Shown here: positions 1 through 9,535 of the stretch, piece by piece
Layout of the letters: each line of letters begins with the position of its first letter
Numbering within the stretch: position 1 is the first letter of the stretch
Assembly: GCA_027575805.1 (NCBI GenBank)
Contig: JANBPU010000393.1
Location: forward strand, 1-13,451
Length of the DNA: 13,451 nt
Direction: 5' to 3'
Source: Mycoemilia scoparia
Taxonomy: Eukaryota; Kickxellomycota; Kickxellomycetes; Kickxellales; Kickxellaceae
Translations under genes and position numbers: made by a program
The notes under the pieces: generated by a model
The model's database searches: none
What the model was told of the DNA's origin: nothing
The model's input: only the letters and a program-made list of their open reading frames with translations

Positions 1-24
1 TATATATATATATATATATATATA
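1..24. repeat. (TA)n microsatellite at the left edge
   Basis: Twelve perfect TA units begin the window, so the tract probably continues outside it. It lies downstream of the methyltransferase gene. Confidence 0.95.
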
Positions 25-41
25 ATAAGTATTTTTGGATT

Positions 42-229
42 TTAAAAGCTATCATGATAAGCACACTCGCATACATACATATATGGCAAGATTTCACCAG
101 TGATCGAGTCTATATCTATGGTAGACAGAAATAGCAGGTCCTCGTCATATTTTTGCCCAATCCCAAGCGCCATTTGTTATACAATTCCTGAGGATCCATT
201 TTGCTCAAGACCTTGTGAACTTTGATCAT
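42..229 (-). other. 3' flank of the methyltransferase gene with two overlapping short open frames
   Basis: This minus-strand stretch follows the methyltransferase stop codon. One frame (229 to 116) starts MIKVHKVLSKMDPQELYNKW and is 37 residues long. A second, overlapping frame (173 to 42) starts MALGIGQKYDEDLL and is 43 residues long. Both have mixed, protein-like composition. The second runs across GTATGT, a good fungal splice donor, near 79-74, so it could be the first exon of a gene that continues past the left edge. It could equally be 3' UTR. I recognise no family and cannot choose between the frames. Confidence 0.2.
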
Positions 230-283
230 ATGTATATATTATGTATATATCAATTATAATAGGGCGATCAGAAACAAGAAGTG

Positions 284-2375
284 TTAGTTCCAAATATATT
301 TGCGACAATTAGAAGCCCCACAATGACATTCCATTAACTTTCTATCGTCTTCAGCTTCTTCAGCTGCTTCAATTTCCATAATACCCGAAGCAGCAGTATT
401 ATCATTTCCGGCGCCATTCCCCCCACCCATATAATCAAAACACAATTCCTGGCCAATATCAATATCCTTTGAAGCAAAGAAGGCAATTCGATGGAGAGTG
501 GCATCAGTGTGATCAATAAATACTGGATACACACGAAGATTGGGGTCACAAGAGTGGTTAAAGAAGTGCGAAACATTACTGTGGCATCTTCCATCAATAA
601 CAAATTGGCTACGATATCCTAGGAATTTGTTTGCGGCATCTTGGTCGCTATTATCAATGTTGTTGTTGTCATTGGTATTGTTGAGATTGGAGTTGGAGTT
701 AGGATTTGAAGGATTGGTAATCATATAGTCCAGATCAAACAAATAATTTCGAGCAGTTTTTTGAAATTCTTCTGTTCTTTTGTTTGCATCAACCTGCGAA
801 ATAACCTCACCGACATATTCGCAAATAAAAGTCCCCTCTCTGATGAATTTTCGAGCCTTGACACCCCATCCTTTTTTGGCAGTCTTGAAAATAACCAAAG
901 GAAGTTGAAGACCATGTTGGACTACACGGTTTTGACAAGAACTTGGGCAGTTACATTGAGCCCCACATTCATAAATAGCGTAACCTGGAGGGATTTGTAC
1001 TAAGCCACCAAAATCGTAACAACTTGGATATTCTGGATACATGGCTCCACATTTGCAACCGGGAGAAGAAATGTTGGTGGTGTCTTCTTCACAACTGTAT
1101 ATTTGGGATTCACAATTTTTACATGTACATCCAGGTGCGGCGGTTTCGGAACAAAACATTGTGGCTTCCATTATTCCTGGGGGATAAATCGACTCATCTA
1201 TATATGTAAAGTCATCGGGTGGGCCTTCAGAGTCTATGTTGTTTTCTATCAAGATGTGAGGTCCTTTTGCCTTGTCCAGGATTTTGGCAAACTGGGCAAT
1301 ATTTTTACGACGATCTTTTAGTTGGGGATGGCCAATATTTCTTTTACTCGTACTGCGGAGACTTCTTGTAGTAGTGGTAGTAGTGGCAGTAGTAGTTGGG
1401 GTGTTTATGCCACTGATAACACTACTGGCATCATCACTAATGCTGCTATCGTTAGTAGTGGTGGTGGCGGTGGCACGGAATGTATCAGCAGGAGTATTGT
1501 TTAAAATATCTGGAATTTCACGTTTTGGAATATTTATATCAATTGTTTTCTGGGATCTTGGAACTTGGAAATCATCAGTTCCAAATATACTTGCAGCAGC
1601 AGCAGAACTATTCAAGTTTGAAGATGATACTGGTTGTGGTGGTAGCGAAGTGGCAGTTTTACGGATACCAGTAGATTTTGTAGCGCGGGATCTTTTTGTA
1701 GCACGCTGAGTAGTTTTAGATCCACTATAATCACCATCGCCGTCGTCATCGTCATCAGAATTGATAAACACTTTGGGATTGGGTTTTTTACGAGATGATC
1801 TTAAAGGAGCTGGCGCAGGTACTGAAATAATTGGAGATGGATCCACCTTTTTACTGTTACCATTAGTACCATTTGCTTTGGTTGTAGAATTTCCATTGAT
1901 ACCCGGAGAAGAAGAATCAAGAGATTTGGCATCCCAAGTTCTGGTAACAACATCAAGGTTTGCAAAATCCTCTGGTTTCATGGTATGCGAGATTTTGACA
2001 TTGACTTTGGGGTTATGGGAATTGTTGGCGTATGTGCACCAATACTTTGTTAGTAAATAGCGACAATTATCAACATTTACGGAGGGTTCCCAACTAGAAT
2101 CACACATTCCGCCTTTACCATTAGTAATTTTGGTTGGGGATTTCCAATTTACGAGATAGTGACATTGTCCATTGATGAATTTATGGTCTTCAATTGAAGC
2201 GACCTATAAAAAAGCAGATAAGAGGAATGGGGAGAGAGGGGGGAAGGAAGAAGGTTTGATTGAAATTTATTAGTAGTGGTGATAAATATATATGCTTGTA
2301 GTATTACCCTGACACAAATAATGAAGTTTTTTTGGGTTAAATATTTACCTCATAGAAACCTTCTTCAACAGACAT
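284..2375 (-). CDS. clr4: SUV39/Clr4-type histone H3 lysine-9 methyltransferase (chromodomain + pre-SET/SET/post-SET), two coding exons
   Basis: The product is predicted to methylate histone H3 Lys9 in heterochromatin using S-adenosylmethionine. The coding exons are 2375-2349 (MSVEEGFYE) and 2203-284, joined in phase, giving 648 residues. The start ATG has an in-frame TAA 6 nt upstream and A at -3. Domains: a chromodomain at about 7-65 (FYEVASIEDHKFINGQ, then HYLVNWK, WEP and NVDNC); a linker at about 70-330 with a D-rich run, the basic stretch KRSRATK (possible NLS) and Thr/Ser runs; a Cys-rich zinc-binding pre-SET at about 360-436; SET at about 443-600 with GWGV (454-457), YLFDLDY (496-502), NHSC (558-561) and FDY (Tyr600, catalytic in the family); and a post-SET CxCxxxxC (635, 637, 642). 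All core motifs are intact. An Asn-rich insert lies at about 506-535 and a Gly/Asn then Glu-rich insert at about 602-631. The family name is secure from pre-SET and post-SET; the symbol follows fission yeast. Confidence 0.95.
2204..2348 (-). other. intron 1 of the methyltransferase gene (145 nt)
   Basis: On the minus strand the donor is GAG|GTAAAT and the acceptor is TTTTTTATAG|GTCGCT. A long pyrimidine tract (the purine-rich 2221-2252 on the plus strand) precedes the acceptor, and TACTAAT, close to the branch consensus, lies upstream of the tract. Splicing joins GAG to GTC with no frame change and yields an uninterrupted chromodomain. Confidence 0.92.
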
Positions 2376-2425
2376 ATTTTATTCGGTATCTTTTTTCTCC
2401 TTTTGTTTTGTATTCTGGTTTATTT

Positions 2426-2974
2426 CTGTATCAAGTAAGGATTGTTGTTAGCAATTAATAACAATCAGGTACTTTAGGATGCAACAACAACAGCCGAAGA
2501 ATAAGCCGAATATCTGCCTATGCGTGTATATTCCTTATGTTTCAAGGTGTGATGATGACGATTATGCTATATAAAGACTTGATAAAACCGGTATTTTGCG
2601 TGCTATAAATATCAGTTGAAGAGGAAGGAAGAATGAATAAATAAATATCGTTAGTGAAATGTAAACAACAACAACAAACAATAGTTGTCTAAATGTAATA
2701 TGTGTGCATGCAGCAGTTCCAAGGTAAGTCAGATAATGAAAAAAGCTTTGTTATTGTTGCTGCTGCTGATGTCTTAGAGAGAGAGGAGAAAGAGCCAATA
2801 TAATACATGAAAGTTGGCAAGGTGTGTTATAAAAAGGTCTGTGTGTCTTTATAAAGGGGAAATGTGTATATGCTAAAGCAAATGCGAATTTACAAATTCC
2901 AGTAGAACAAAATTTGCAAAAAAAATACAGAGGATACAACAAGTGGTATGGTACTGTACTTATATAAAACTTAC
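2426..2974 (-). other. probable 5' UTR intron of the methyltransferase gene
   Basis: On the minus strand, CTCAG|GTAAGT at 2979-2969 is a near-perfect donor. A GCTAAC branch site (2452-2447) sits about 20 nt before the acceptor TTGATACAG, which ends at 2426. The following exon (2425-2349) would carry about 50 nt of leader plus the first nine codons. The intron would be 549 nt, longer than the two coding introns in this window, so it may be split by an unseen exon or may be wrong. Confidence 0.5.
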
Positions 2975-3351
2975 CTGAGCGAAAAAAAGAGAAGAGATGG
3001 TTTTTCTGGACTAGTAACGGGTCTTGTTTGATATGTTTGTGTAAAGTGACACCAGCAATATAATAGATAAAATAATAATAACAGCGGTCGAAAAGGATTT
3101 AACCAAGATATCTTGAGAAAAAATATATATGTGTATATGCGTTTATGTGGGCTTTTTTAAAGAGAAAGAGAAAGAGAAATTGGTCCTTCGCACAAACAAA
3201 TCAATAATAGTAGCAGTGGTAGCACATGTATACTCAAATAAAGTCGACCAGCCCACGCCTCCTTTTTCTGTGTGGATACAGGTGCTAAACAGAAAGAGCC
3301 AATGAACAACGTAAATCCATTTGCTATGGTTTTCTCTCTAAACAGCCCAAC

Positions 3352-3376
3352 CACACACACACACACACACACACAC
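3352..3376. repeat. (CA)n microsatellite
   Basis: An uninterrupted CA tract of about 12.5 units in non-coding DNA upstream of the methyltransferase gene. Confidence 0.95.
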
Positions 3377-3615
3377 GTACACAAAACAATTTCTGTATAA
3401 TAGTCTCTATAAGCTGAGGAGAAAACCATTATTTCATGGAATCGGAACAAGAGAAGACAATATATGGCGGCAGAGACGCATTTGAAGTTTTCTTGAGTTG
3501 TACATCTGATATATTTATAAGGAGGTGGAACAACATGCTATTGCTATTTTCAATACAAGCAACTTGTGAATTTATTGGCAGAGAAGATTGATTTAACTCT
3601 ACTAATGAGGATGAT

Positions 3616-3718
3616 ATGCGTAGTTATTTTCGAAGGGCTATAGAGTCACTCATTTGGCTGGGATTGTCCCTATAATCTTTGGCCACCAAAAGTCACCCTT
3701 CATAAATTATGATCCAAA
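3616..3718. mobile_element. MITE-like inverted-repeat element, copy B
   Basis: The left end GTTATTTTCGAAGGG (3623-3637) and the right end CACCCTTCATAAATTATGAT (3694-3713) are imperfect inverted repeats. The inner segment 3661-3702 matches 12474-12515 at 32 of 42 positions in the same orientation, including the shared blocks CTATAATC and CACCAAA. It has no coding capacity. A dispersed, short, non-coding element with inverted ends fits a MITE. The exact ends and any target-site duplication are unclear. Confidence 0.65.
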
Positions 3719-4455
3719 CTATTTATTATATATGCCTATTTATTGCTTCACCCAGACTAGTTAATTGACAGAATCTCCCAGAATGCTATATACCAGAATA
3801 ATGCCTTGGATAACAGCCAATCACCATTGAGACTCCAGCTAAAATGTATAGTTTATAAACTGATCTGCAGGGAATATACTAGTAGTGCCCTTTTGGTGGA
3901 GGGAGAAGTGAGCTTGCCAATTGTGTGTGTTTTATGTTCTTTATCGATGCAAGATGCGTTCCGTGTCGTATTCCAACCAGCACACTCACACAACCTTATT
4001 TTAATATCGAGATTAAATCTTGGTATTAGAAAAAATAGAAAATCCTTTGTAGAAAATGAAAAAAAAAGAAAATAAACTATTACATGGCAAAGGGCGTATA
4101 TGTATATAAACCCCATCTGGGGCATTATCATTATAGTAGAGAGTCATCAATGGGGTGGAGAGGGTGTTGTATTGGTGGTTATTGTAGCAGTGTAGTTGGC
4201 TGTTTGAGAGAGAAGTAGCTTGCTTAATTGATTTTTCTATTACACATACAGCAACATTCTTTTCTCCCACTCACACAGAAAGGGAGGAAATAAAACAGAC
4301 ATGGCTGGTGGTTGAGTTGAGGTGGCAATAATAATAATAATAATATCTATAAAATAGATACCCTTTTTTTGTTTCTTTTGGTGGTCGTGGTCGCGCGCGG
4401 TCTTGTTAAAGACTTACTTGTTTACATTCATTGTCATTAATTAAAATCGATGTTA

Positions 4456-4986
4456 TTATTCGTGATGTTCTTCAATAATAGTCATCTCATCAGGCCCACC
4501 ATGACGACGACGACGACGACGACCTTGAACACCCTGTTCACTTTCATCGCTATTATATCCAACATTATCAGCTCGAGATTTTCTTCTCAACACCCTGGTA
4601 CTAAACTTCCTGGTCAACCCGCCACCCAGATTAGATATCGACGACGTCGATTTGCGGCCAAGATTAGAAAACGACCTAGTAATTCTTTTAAATCTGCTTT
4701 CCGTACTGTTGCCCGTGGCATTCGTGGAGAGAGAACTATCGCTGACATTGCTGTTTGTTGAGGTGGTCAAGTTTTGTCTATGAACTTTCGAAGACTTGGT
4801 GGTGGTACTGCGCTTATTTTGGTAGTAGTGGTATTCTCCCGGATCTTCTCTGCGACGATAATAGCTATCGTTATAGGAAGAGTTATTGTAGTAATTTCCA
4901 AAGGGTGAGAGGCCAGGATGGAATACTGGCATTCCCATGGGGACACCGAAAAATGACATTGCTTGAAGTGTTGCTCCGAATCCCAT
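4456..4986 (-). CDS. uncharacterised 176-residue basic, Ser/Arg-rich protein
   Basis: I do not recognise the family. The start at 4986 has AAA before the ATG and an in-frame TAA 9 nt upstream; the end is a double TAA. Residues 1-30 are Gly/Met/Phe/Pro-rich (MGFGATLQAMSFFGVPMGMP). Residues 31-56 are Tyr/Asn-rich, and 60-95 are Ser/Thr/Asn-rich. Residues 96-140 are strongly basic and hold two related segments, SFSNLG (105-110) and SISNLG (116-121), followed by RKFS (126-129) and RRKS (134-137), which fit basophilic (PKA-like) kinase sites. A six-Arg run (156-161) precedes an acidic tail ending IIEEHHE. There is no signal peptide or membrane segment. A TATA box and a pyrimidine/CA-rich leader upstream support a real gene. 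The role is unknown; a phosphorylated regulatory or adaptor protein is only a guess. Confidence 0.75.
   Translation of the reverse strand: MGFGATLQAMSFFGVPMGMPVFHPGLSPFGNYYNNSSYNDSYYRRREDPGEYHYYQNKRSTTTKSSKVHRQNLTTSTNSNVSDSSLSTNATGNSTESRFKRITRSFSNLGRKSTSSISNLGGGLTRKFSTRVLRRKSRADNVGYNSDESEQGVQGRRRRRRHGGPDEMTIIEEHHE
4504..4521. repeat. (ACG)6 trinucleotide tract coding for Arg6
   Basis: Six perfect ACG units on the plus strand read as CGT on the minus strand and encode Arg156-161 of the 176-residue protein. Confidence 0.9.
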
Positions 4987-5220
4987 TTTTACTTAAGTTT
5001 AGTGTGTGTTGTTAGTTGAGGTTGTTGGGTGGATGTAGTAGAAAGAACGTATAGGTCGTGGTTGCAATATAGGTTAGTGGAAGAACGAATGAGAGTTGGT
5101 AGGATAGATAGGTGGGATTATTTGAATAATAAATAGATGAATAAAAAATAAGTGGATAAAGAATATTTGTTGCTGATATAAAGACAGGAGCCAAAAGACC
5201 GCACAAATGGTTTATATACT
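4987..5220 (-). promoter_or_regulatory. core promoter and leader of the 176-residue gene
   Basis: On the minus strand TATATAAA lies at 5218-5211, about 225 nt upstream of the ATG. The DNA between them is C/T/A-rich with repeated CTATC, CCAAC and ACACAC motifs and few G, typical of a fungal promoter-proximal CT tract and leader. The transcription start is not visible directly. Confidence 0.55.
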
Positions 5221-5790
5221 TTTATCTAAATCGCCAACCATAAATCGTAAAGGGTGTATAATTGTTGGGATTTGGAATATGTATCTGTGTTTTCTTTCTT
5301 TACCGCCTGACTTTGCTTGATATCTCTCTTTGGACAATATCACCAAGCTGTTGCTGCTGATACTATCTGGAAACAAAGTTTTGTATAAGCATAAACAGTT
5401 TTTTCCAACCACTGATAATAAAGCCAAGCCACCTTATAAGCAATAAACACACACACACACACAGAGGATATAAAAAGAATAGTAGCGGTGGTGTGGTAAT
5501 GTGAGGGAAGTCGTGTTTGATCACTTGACTAACCAACTAGCCAGCCAAATAAAAGAATGCGTGAGAGCCCCTGTTTTTGAGTATGTCTTATAGAATCAAT
5601 TAAAACTTTATTAGGAAATAAAAGTGGCGCCATCCCACACAACAATAAACAATCGGATTCAGGCATCATAGCTTTGTTTTTGTTGAACGCTGATGCCACA
5701 AAGATTGTTTGATATTTTTCCATACATTTATTGGGGATGTGCTCAAAGGGTACAAGGGAACCGTGGCTTAGAACCAGAGAAAGAGAGACA

Positions 5791-5811
5791 GAGAGAGAGA
5801 GAGAGAGAGAG
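5791..5811. repeat. (GA)n microsatellite
   Basis: About 10.5 perfect GA units in non-coding DNA, preceded by an imperfect purine-rich GAGA/AAGAGA stretch from about 5776. Confidence 0.95.
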
Positions 5812-6311
5812 CGGGTTGTATTTTATATATGTATGCATTTATTCATTCGCATTTGCATGAGAACAGATGGAATCTGTATGTTCAAGTAGCTCAACGGTTA
5901 ATAATTCGTATTTTATTATAATGAAAATAATAGGGGAAATCTTGGTTCTGTTTTTGGGAAAAGATATCATCGTCATACAAGTATGATGAATGAATTGATT
6001 CCAAGCCACTACTGCTGTTGCTAAAAGTCCTCTCCTACGTCCTAAACATTTATTATACTTGGATTTATGTCTTTTTCAATGTTGGACTACTACAACTAAT
6101 AATACTTTTATTTTCAGATTTAAAAATCTCTAATTTAAATAATAAATAACTTATTTATTATAGACCTTTATTTTGATAGATGTTGATGAAATGATAATAA
6201 ACAATATGGGTTGGTGGTGATTACAAAATAATCTTTTAAAATTCAAAAGGTTTAAAAACTAACGCAATAGAATTATAATCCTCATTTTTCCTTTGTAAAT
6301 CAACTATTGTG

Positions 6312-6347
6312 CTTCTCGCTTCCTTCTTCCTTTCTTCCTTCCTTCTT
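6312..6347. repeat. CTTC-rich pyrimidine tract
   Basis: An imperfect CTTC/CCTT tract, almost purely pyrimidine on the plus strand, in DNA without a gene. Confidence 0.8.
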
Positions 6348-7179
6348 AACTAGCAAACTAACTAGTTTATACAATTCAATGAGCATTGAAAGCAAAAAAC
6401 ACACAATTAAAATTGATAATGCATGGCCCACTGTGAATTACTACTATTAAAACAGCTTTCTATCTTTAACGAGGAGATCTTGAACTCTAGTTTAAAATTC
6501 AGGAATCTGTTTTGTTGGCCAATGTAATGCTTGGGTATGTGAGAAATAAATGTCATCAGTCTTTTTGTTCATTTGTAAACTATAATTAGTGTCTCTAGCT
6601 AACCAACCACCTTCATCATCCACTTCTTTATCTATCTTTCTTATTATAATCCTTTTCGAACTGGCCTGCCTCTCAGTAGAACAGAAAAGTATGGTTGATT
6701 ATGATGATATCAGCACAATTTTTTATTAATCGATCAAATATAAATATGTAAACTTTCAAAACAACAAAAGTAGCGAGTGGTTGTCGTAATAATATAGTGT
6801 AGTGTAATAAAATGTGATAAAAAACATTTGAGGGGGAGGGGTTTGTTAAAATCATTTATAACCGCGGCGTAATAGTATAGTTGGATAATAATTTTAATGG
6901 ATAATAAAAAAATATATATACACACAGGTGGAGGGACAAGCAAGTGTATAGATAACCACCAGATAGAAAAACCAACGCATGCAATCGAGAAGAGCGAGAA
7001 TAAGCAAGTGACACAGATCCTATGATCTCAAAAACAAAGTATGTGCGTGTGCAGATCAGCGGCATCATAATTATAAGAAACGAAAAGTATTGAGTAGCCG
7101 AGTCAGTTATAGCAAAGAGACTGTGAGACTCAAGATATCTCTTTCCAATAAGTTATAGAAAGAGAATGGGAACCAAATG

Positions 7180-9502
7180 TTAGTTTCGATCAAAGCCCCA
7201 TAGTTCAACATTCATAACCTTGAAATCTTTTCCAGCTTCATCGACTTCATTAGTATTTGCATTACCAGTAATAAACTGACTACTACTTTTCCCATCGCCT
7301 TTTTCGTCATTATCACCAGCACCAGCAGAAGAAGAAGACACCATAGTGGTTGTGGTGGTTGGTAAATTATCATTGCATAGAATCTGGTTATTGAATGTTG
7401 GGCATTTCGAAGAATACCCATGCGTAAACTCGCTATCAAACCATAATCCAAATTTGCCACGACCTCCACCAACGGCAATAAATTCTGGTTGACAATGGAT
7501 ATAGTATTGGTTATCACCGGTTGATTTATACACCTGAACCGAGTCATATCCACTGCTACTGGGAATTGACGTTGATCTATATGATCTCCATAAAAAGCTA
7601 GTTCCATTTCCATAAAAACTGGGATCAGCTTTAGGTGGATCACTCAAAAAGGCTCCAAACACATGACCATCTGTATCCTTAATAGCCAACAAGACTGGAC
7701 CCTTCTTATCAACCTGATTATACAGTGTCCGAATACTGGTTCCATGCTGCTCCATACTATAAAGTAACTTCCATTTCCGTGATATTTGGATTCTTCTTGG
7801 TATATATCCCTGTAATTCTCGAGCTAGTGTTTTGGTCATGACTTTTGGAATTCCTTTATTTCTTCCTTCAAGTTTTATTTCAAAGGACAAGTTTCCTAAG
7901 CTCCCTCGTCCTTTGATTCCAGTGGTGGCTGCATAGGCGGTGGTGTTGTGGTAGCCTGGAGTATATGTATTTGGTTGTGTATTATGTCGTTTCGAAAAGT
8001 ACCCACCACCACCACCAACATTACCAGTAGTGTTCTGCTGATAGGTTTGTGTATCCGGATGGTAGGAGGTCATTATTAATCTCCCATCTCTACCAATATA
8101 ATTACCACTACTAGATGATGATGAAGATGTTTTCATAGGACCATCACCATTCCTTTGAATTTTGTGATTGGTATTTGATGATGACGAAGTAGTTGTTGTA
8201 GAAATAGTTTTATATTTCCGTAGTCCCCGATCATCAATATCTTCATTACTACTACTATTACTACTACTGTTAATGTCATCGTTATTGGAATGTTTATTAG
8301 TCTTCGTCGTCGTTACCGCTACCATCGAATGACGATGGTTATAGTCAACATTATCATCGTCATATACTCTTTGGGCCCAAGATTCGAAATTATCAGTCAA
8401 CGATGATCTGAATCTTGCAAAAGTTCTTGAAAAGAATCCACCAAAGCTACCAGCACCATCCTCATTGTTATCTTGGTGGTGTTGGTGGTTGTGAGGATTG
8501 TTACTATTATGGCTTTTAGGGATATTGATATTACCGGTGTTTGATGTGAAGGTATTTGTAGAGGTATGTAGTGGTTTGTTCATAACAGCACCAGAAGACA
8601 GAAATTGTTTTTGCTGATGCCTATAATCCTGGTCATGGGTGGTAGCATCATCTTTGCTTAAAAGAGCGTTGTTTTCATCTTCTTCATCACTGCTACTACG
8701 ACCACCATTATTACTGTGAAGATCCAAAAGATCACCCCCATCACCATGGGCTACTGCTTGTGGTGAAGAGATTCTCATTCCACTTTGTCGTTGGACTCTA
8801 CGAATAAACATGACAGTAGGGCTTGGTACGATGATTTGGTGGTCACTCTTTGTTCGCCGTTTATCTTTAAGAAATAGCGGAGTAGTGGTGGTGGTTAGTA
8901 TATGCGGTGGTGGTGGTAGTTGTGGGTTGAAAAGGCTTGAAGCTATATATATATATATTGGTTTGGGTTAGATAGGTATATATATGAATAAATAAAAAAG
9001 GAATAAAGAAAGGATATAGAAAGTAAGAGGGGTGATGATAATCGTATTAGATCGATATGCGCATATAAACACATCTGTTTGTATATATGCTATTTGAGAA
9101 GTTGACGTATTTGAACCAAGAAACGTTATGGGTATTACACGATAAAATTGAAACTAAAGAAATGATGACATCAATAGTGTTTTTATTAACAGGGAATCTA
9201 TGTATGTATGTATTCCTACCTTGAATTCTTTTATTATCGTTATTGTTATTGTTGTTGCTGCTATTGGCAATTGTTGGAAAAGAGTTCTGATGAATAGGTG
9301 GTACCAGCTTGGTTTCAATGGTTGATACCAATAATGGTGGTAGTTGTGGGGGCCAAGTATAGGCAGTTGTTAAGACTGGTGGTCTTTGTTTACGTAATAG
9401 CCTTGAAGTCCTTCGTAGTTGCTGCTGTTGTCGACAACTGTTGGTGGAGCTATTATATGTACCAATGGAAGTAGAGGATTTTGATAGAAACCTACTACTG
9501 CT

Positions 9503-9535
<33 letters not shown>

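Larger units (their letters stand above)
2975..4455. other. non-coding stretch between the methyltransferase gene and the small gene
   Basis: I found no convincing coding exon on either strand. The stretch should hold the promoter and leader of the methyltransferase gene on its left and the 3' flank of the 176-residue gene on its right, with no decisive TATA box or poly(A) signal. It contains a CA tract, an AAT tract (4327-4345) and one inverted-repeat element (3616-3718). Short frames here are low complexity or hydrophobic, as expected by chance in AT-rich DNA. Confidence 0.6.
5221..7179. other. non-coding stretch upstream of the small gene and downstream of the TLDc gene
   Basis: About 2 kb of AT-rich DNA with no supported gene. 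It holds an AC tract (5447-5463), a GA tract (5791-5811) and a CT/CTTC tract (6312-6347). The part nearest 7179 should be the 3' UTR of the TLDc gene, which reads on the minus strand. The longest frames (5212-5427 and 5529-5723, minus) show no motif and no clear splice partners. Confidence 0.6.

Noticed and set aside
1272..1709. 145-codon plus-strand frame rich in Val and Leu
   Set aside because: It is the complement of Thr/Ser/Ala-rich codons of the methyltransferase linker.
540..2060. Several plus-strand frames opposite the methyltransferase gene
   Set aside because: They are antisense shadows of the coding exon, with no domain or coding logic of their own.
2690..2775. Plus-strand ATG followed by a CCAAG|GTAAGTCAG donor and a short Leu-rich peptide
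   Set aside because: The donor looks perfect but the frame stops after 26 codons and no acceptor leads into a convincing exon. It also lies inside the proposed minus-strand 5' UTR intron.
4450..4761. 103-codon plus-strand frame with Thr and Arg runs
   Set aside because: It is antisense to the 176-residue gene; the Thr run is the complement of the Arg-coding repeat.
4969..4986. N-myristoylation signal (MGFGAT) in the small protein
   Set aside because: Gly2 and Thr6 fit, but Phe at position 3 is disfavoured in the usual consensus, so I do not claim it.
7212..7643. 143-codon minus-strand frame inside the TLDc gene
   Set aside because: It is an out-of-frame shadow of the TLDc domain coding sequence, which is itself unmistakable.
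9047..9219. C-terminal extension of the upstream frame (…CVYMRISI)
   Set aside because: These residues come from reading through the intron donor; the spliced frame continues into the TLDc exon instead.
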